NCBI RefSeq assembly: GCF_020329485.1
Contig: NZ_JAGKJI010000001.1
Coordinates: forward strand, 599,619 to 663,618
Length of the DNA: 64,000 bases
Source: Bradyrhizobium cenepequi
GTDB taxonomy: Bacteria; Pseudomonadota; Alphaproteobacteria; Rhizobiales; Xanthobacteraceae
Direction of reading: 5' to 3'
In this document: positions 62,271-64,000 of the stretch, in pieces
Position numbering within the stretch: the stretch's first letter is position 1
Layout of the letters: the number at the start of each line of letters is the position of its first letter
Translations under genes and position numbers: made by a program
The notes under the pieces: generated by a model
Told to the model about the DNA's origin: nothing
The model's input: only the letters and a program-made list of their open reading frames with translations
The model's database searches: none

Positions 62271-63365
62271 GTGTGTACCGAAAATTTTATCCGAGTTGAT
62301 GAGGTGACGGAATCGCCTAAGCTGGCGGAATGATCCGGCTGCTCAATTTCGTGTCGGCCGTGCTGGCCTTGCCATTCAGGTCGAAGTTGCGGCTTGAAGC
62401 GGAGAACGCGGCGCTGCGACATCAGTTAATTGTCTTGAGGCGAAGGCTGCATGGCCGCGTCCGGCTGACGAACCGGGATCGCTGGTTCTTGATCCAGCTG
62501 TATCGCTGGTTTCCATCAATCCTGAAGGTTCTCACCATCATCCGGCCCGAGACGCTCGTGCGTTGGCACAGGGCCGGTTTTCGCTGCTACTGGCGTTGGA
62601 AGTCGCGCCCATTGGGAGGACGACCGCCGATCGACACCGAGCTGCGCGGATTGATCCTGCAGATGAGCATCGAAAATCCGCTTTGGGGCGCGCCGCGCAT
62701 CCATGGCGAACTTCTCAAGCTCGGGGTTGAGGTCGCTCAATCAAGCGTTGCCAAGTACATGGTCAAACGACGCTGCCCACCAAGCCCGGGATGGCGGACC
62801 TTCCTGCGTAATCACGCGCGTGACATTGCCGCCATGGATTTATTCATGGTTCCGACCGTAGGCTTCGATCTGCTCTATGCCTTCGTCATCGTCCGACTGG
62901 ACCGCAGAGACTTGGTCTGGATCAACGTCACAGCAAACCCGACGGCCGAATGGGTTGCACGTCAGATCACCGAGGCCTTTCCTTGGGATCAGGCCCCAAA
63001 ATACCTCATTCGCGATCGTGACCGCATCTATGGCAGCCTCGTTACGCGGCGATTGCGCGCCATGGGCATCCGCGACAAGCCGATTGCACCAGCCTCGCCG
63101 TGGCAGAATGGCTTTGCCGAACGGCTGATCGGATCGATCCGCCGCGAGTGTTTGGACCACATCATTGTCCTGGGCGAGGTGCATTTGCGTCGGGTCCTGA
63201 AATCATACGCCGACCATTACAATTGTGTCAGAACGCATAGGTCGTTGGACAAAGATGCGCCGGTTTCTCGCCCGGTTCAGCGGACCGGAAGCATCAAATC
63301 ACACGCCATCCTCGGCGGTCTTCACCACCACTACGTTCGGGTGTAGCTGGTTTTCGGTACACACA
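62271..63365 (+). mobile_element. Insertion sequence with 15-bp terminal inverted repeats
   Basis: TGTGTGTACCGAAAA (62271-62285) and TTTTCGGTACACACA (63351-63365) are exact inverted copies that bracket one intact transposase gene; total 1095 bp. The flanks share only AC next to each end, so a longer target duplication cannot be shown. The right end lies in the tail of a small Cys-rich gene. Confidence 0.85.
62330..63346 (+). CDS. Integrase-core (DDE) transposase of the IS
   Basis: A 338-aa transposase in one frame. The N-terminal helical region LEAENAALRHQLIVLRRRLH is a leucine-rich dimer element; LVRWHRAGFRCYWRWKSRPL leads into the DNA-binding part; the catalytic triad is Asp in DIAAMDLFMV, Asp in YLIRDRDRIYG and Glu in NGFAERLIGSIRRECLDH. 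It ends 5 bp before the right terminal repeat. It appears intact. The IS family is not certain: an IS3-like or IS481-like rve element. Confidence 0.88.
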   Translation: MIRLLNFVSAVLALPFRSKLRLEAENAALRHQLIVLRRRLHGRVRLTNRDRWFLIQLYRWFPSILKVLTIIRPETLVRWHRAGFRCYWRWKSRPLGGRPPIDTELRGLILQMSIENPLWGAPRIHGELLKLGVEVAQSSVAKYMVKRRCPPSPGWRTFLRNHARDIAAMDLFMVPTVGFDLLYAFVIVRLDRRDLVWINVTANPTAEWVARQITEAFPWDQAPKYLIRDRDRIYGSLVTRRLRAMGIRDKPIAPASPWQNGFAERLIGSIRRECLDHIIVLGEVHLRRVLKSYADHYNCVRTHRSLDKDAPVSRPVQRTGSIKSHAILGGLHHHYVRV

Positions 63366-63579
63366 ACGCCGGACAGATGAAAAGCTGCTGACTTCCAGGT
63401 GGATCAGCAACGATTTCGATTGTGTCTCCCCGTGGTGGCTTACCAACCGCTAAGGAGATAAATTCTCGGCAGTCTTCATTCTCGCAATACAGGCCCGAAT
63501 TTTCGGTCCCTGCAATGCCCTTGCTTGCATTCAGGGGCTCCGTCAGGCTTGTCCTCAGATGTATTCGGCGAATGGTCAT
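63346..63579 (-). pseudogene. Small Cys-rich protein gene cut by the IS
   Basis: From an ATG at 63579 the minus strand encodes a protein with a zinc-ribbon-like first half (LYCENEDCREFISLAVGKPP) and the start of a second Cys pair (QQLFICPALC). Inside that second motif the frame runs into the IS end and picks up a foreign tail (VPKTSYTRT) before stopping in the IS. Related small proteins would continue with a second CxxC. The function is unknown. Confidence 0.5.
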
Positions 63580-63916
63580 GAATGATCGCCACAAGCTCAC
63601 ATTCCAACCAACTCGGTCATCCTTTCTTTCTTCCGGCCTCACAAACCTTTTAGACCCCTCTTAGTAGAAGTGCCCTTCGGCATCGTCCCCGACCTGCTGG
63701 GCTCATCCAACCCGAGCACACGAGGTGCAAGCGCGCCGGGAAACGGCCCCAGAACCGCCGGGGCCGCCAACCTTGGAGGTTTTCCTCCGGCCTGGGCTGA
63801 GGAGTCGGCCGGAAGCCCTAAGTTGACTCCCGGCAAGCCGGCTTCGTTCCTTAAGGCCGGTCTCGGCTCCCGCTCAGTGATCTCGCGGCAGCGCCGGCCA
63901 CCAGGCTGAGGCGGCC
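63580..63916. other. Gap near the right edge
   Basis: About 340 bp, GC-rich, with Pro/Gly-rich short frames on both strands that show no family resemblance or ribosome site. The upstream region of the Cys-rich gene must lie at its left end. Confidence 0.4.
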
Positions 63917-64000
63917 TTACTCTTTCGGATCGGGATGTAGCTCGCGCTTTTGCGCCTCGTACCGCTCTATCAGCAGCGCTATGCCCGATTGGGTCAACTG
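63917..64000 (-). CDS. C-terminal end of an unknown protein (cut by the window)
   Basis: The minus strand is open from the window edge and reads QLTQSGIALLIERYEAQKRE then LHPDPKE before a TAA at 63917. The charged helical ending looks like real coding sequence. Nothing more can be said because the rest lies outside. Confidence 0.35.
   Translation of the reverse strand, partial: QLTQSGIALLIERYEAQKRELHPDPKE

Noticed and set aside
62271..63365. Longer target-site duplication around the IS
   Set aside because: Only AC is shared by both flanks, too short to claim.
63580..63916. Pro/Gly-rich frames on both strands near the right edge
   Set aside because: Composition follows GC-rich repeats of the DNA; no start signal or conserved domain.

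Overview
The window looks like chromosomal DNA of a Bradyrhizobium-type alphaproteobacterium (Nitrobacteraceae). The assignment rests on the high GC content, a rhizobial flagellar gene order (fliI-flgF | motA-fliM-fliN-fliG-flhB-flgBC-fliE-flgG-flgA-flgI-motE-flgH-fliL-fliP | flagellin | fliF-fliH-motB-motC-motD | flgE-flgK-flgL-flaF-flbT-flgD-fliQ-flhA-fliR), the rhizobial-only factors MotC, MotE, MotD/FliK, FlaF, FlbT and FtcR/LafR, an alphaproteobacterial RpoH, and a typical Lys/Ala-rich micro-peptide. No database search was possible; identities come from recognising motifs and gene order.

Layout. 0-1.8 kb: 3' part of a histidinol-dehydrogenase-family gene overlapping an SDR gene. 1.7-3.5 kb: a small nitric-oxide-stress-like cluster (DUF6522 protein, decayed methyltransferase, DUF2249 protein, two unknown proteins) arranged around a palindrome with NsrR-like geometry. 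3.6-5.8 kb: an AraC regulator divergent from an AhpD-like gene and a DUF417 membrane protein, resembling an Rcl-type stress module. 5.9-7.5 kb: a sirtuin and a ThuA-like exported protein. 7.6-44 kb: a complete lateral-type flagellar cluster with a single flagellin gene, ending with the regulator FtcR/LafR and two accessory proteins, one a large DUF1217 repeat protein. 44.2-47.8 kb: an exported bicupin oxalate-decarboxylase-like protein among decayed genes (gluconate-dehydrogenase-like subunits, a histidine kinase, a berberine-bridge-type oxidase) and a DUF1127 gene. 47.8-53.9 kb: a catabolic operon (alpha/beta hydrolase, dihydropyrimidinase, hydantoin-racemase-like protein, GntR regulator, maleate-isomerase/AMDase-like protein, MFS transporter). 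54.5-61.6 kb: a second DUF417 protein, SDR, response regulator, 22-aa Lys/Ala peptide, diguanylate cyclase, amidase, RpoH, RluD-type pseudouridine synthase and a small membrane protein. 61.6-64 kb: tRNA-Glu(CTC), an IS3-type transposase remnant, an intact IS with 15-bp terminal repeats that has cut the end of a small Cys-rich gene, and the edge of one more gene.

How the parts work together. The flagellar genes encode almost everything for a periplasm-spanning motor: export gate (FlhA, FlhB, FliP, FliQ, FliR), ATPase complex (FliI, FliH-like, FliJ-like), MS ring (FliF), switch (FliG, FliM, FliN), stators (MotA, MotB with MotC/MotE), rod, rings, hook, junction proteins and filament. FlaF, FlbT and a structured flagellin leader point to post-transcriptional control of flagellin, and FtcR/LafR to transcriptional control. 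No che genes and no FliD or FliO were seen. The flanks carry stress-response and catabolic genes with several signs of gene loss and insertion.
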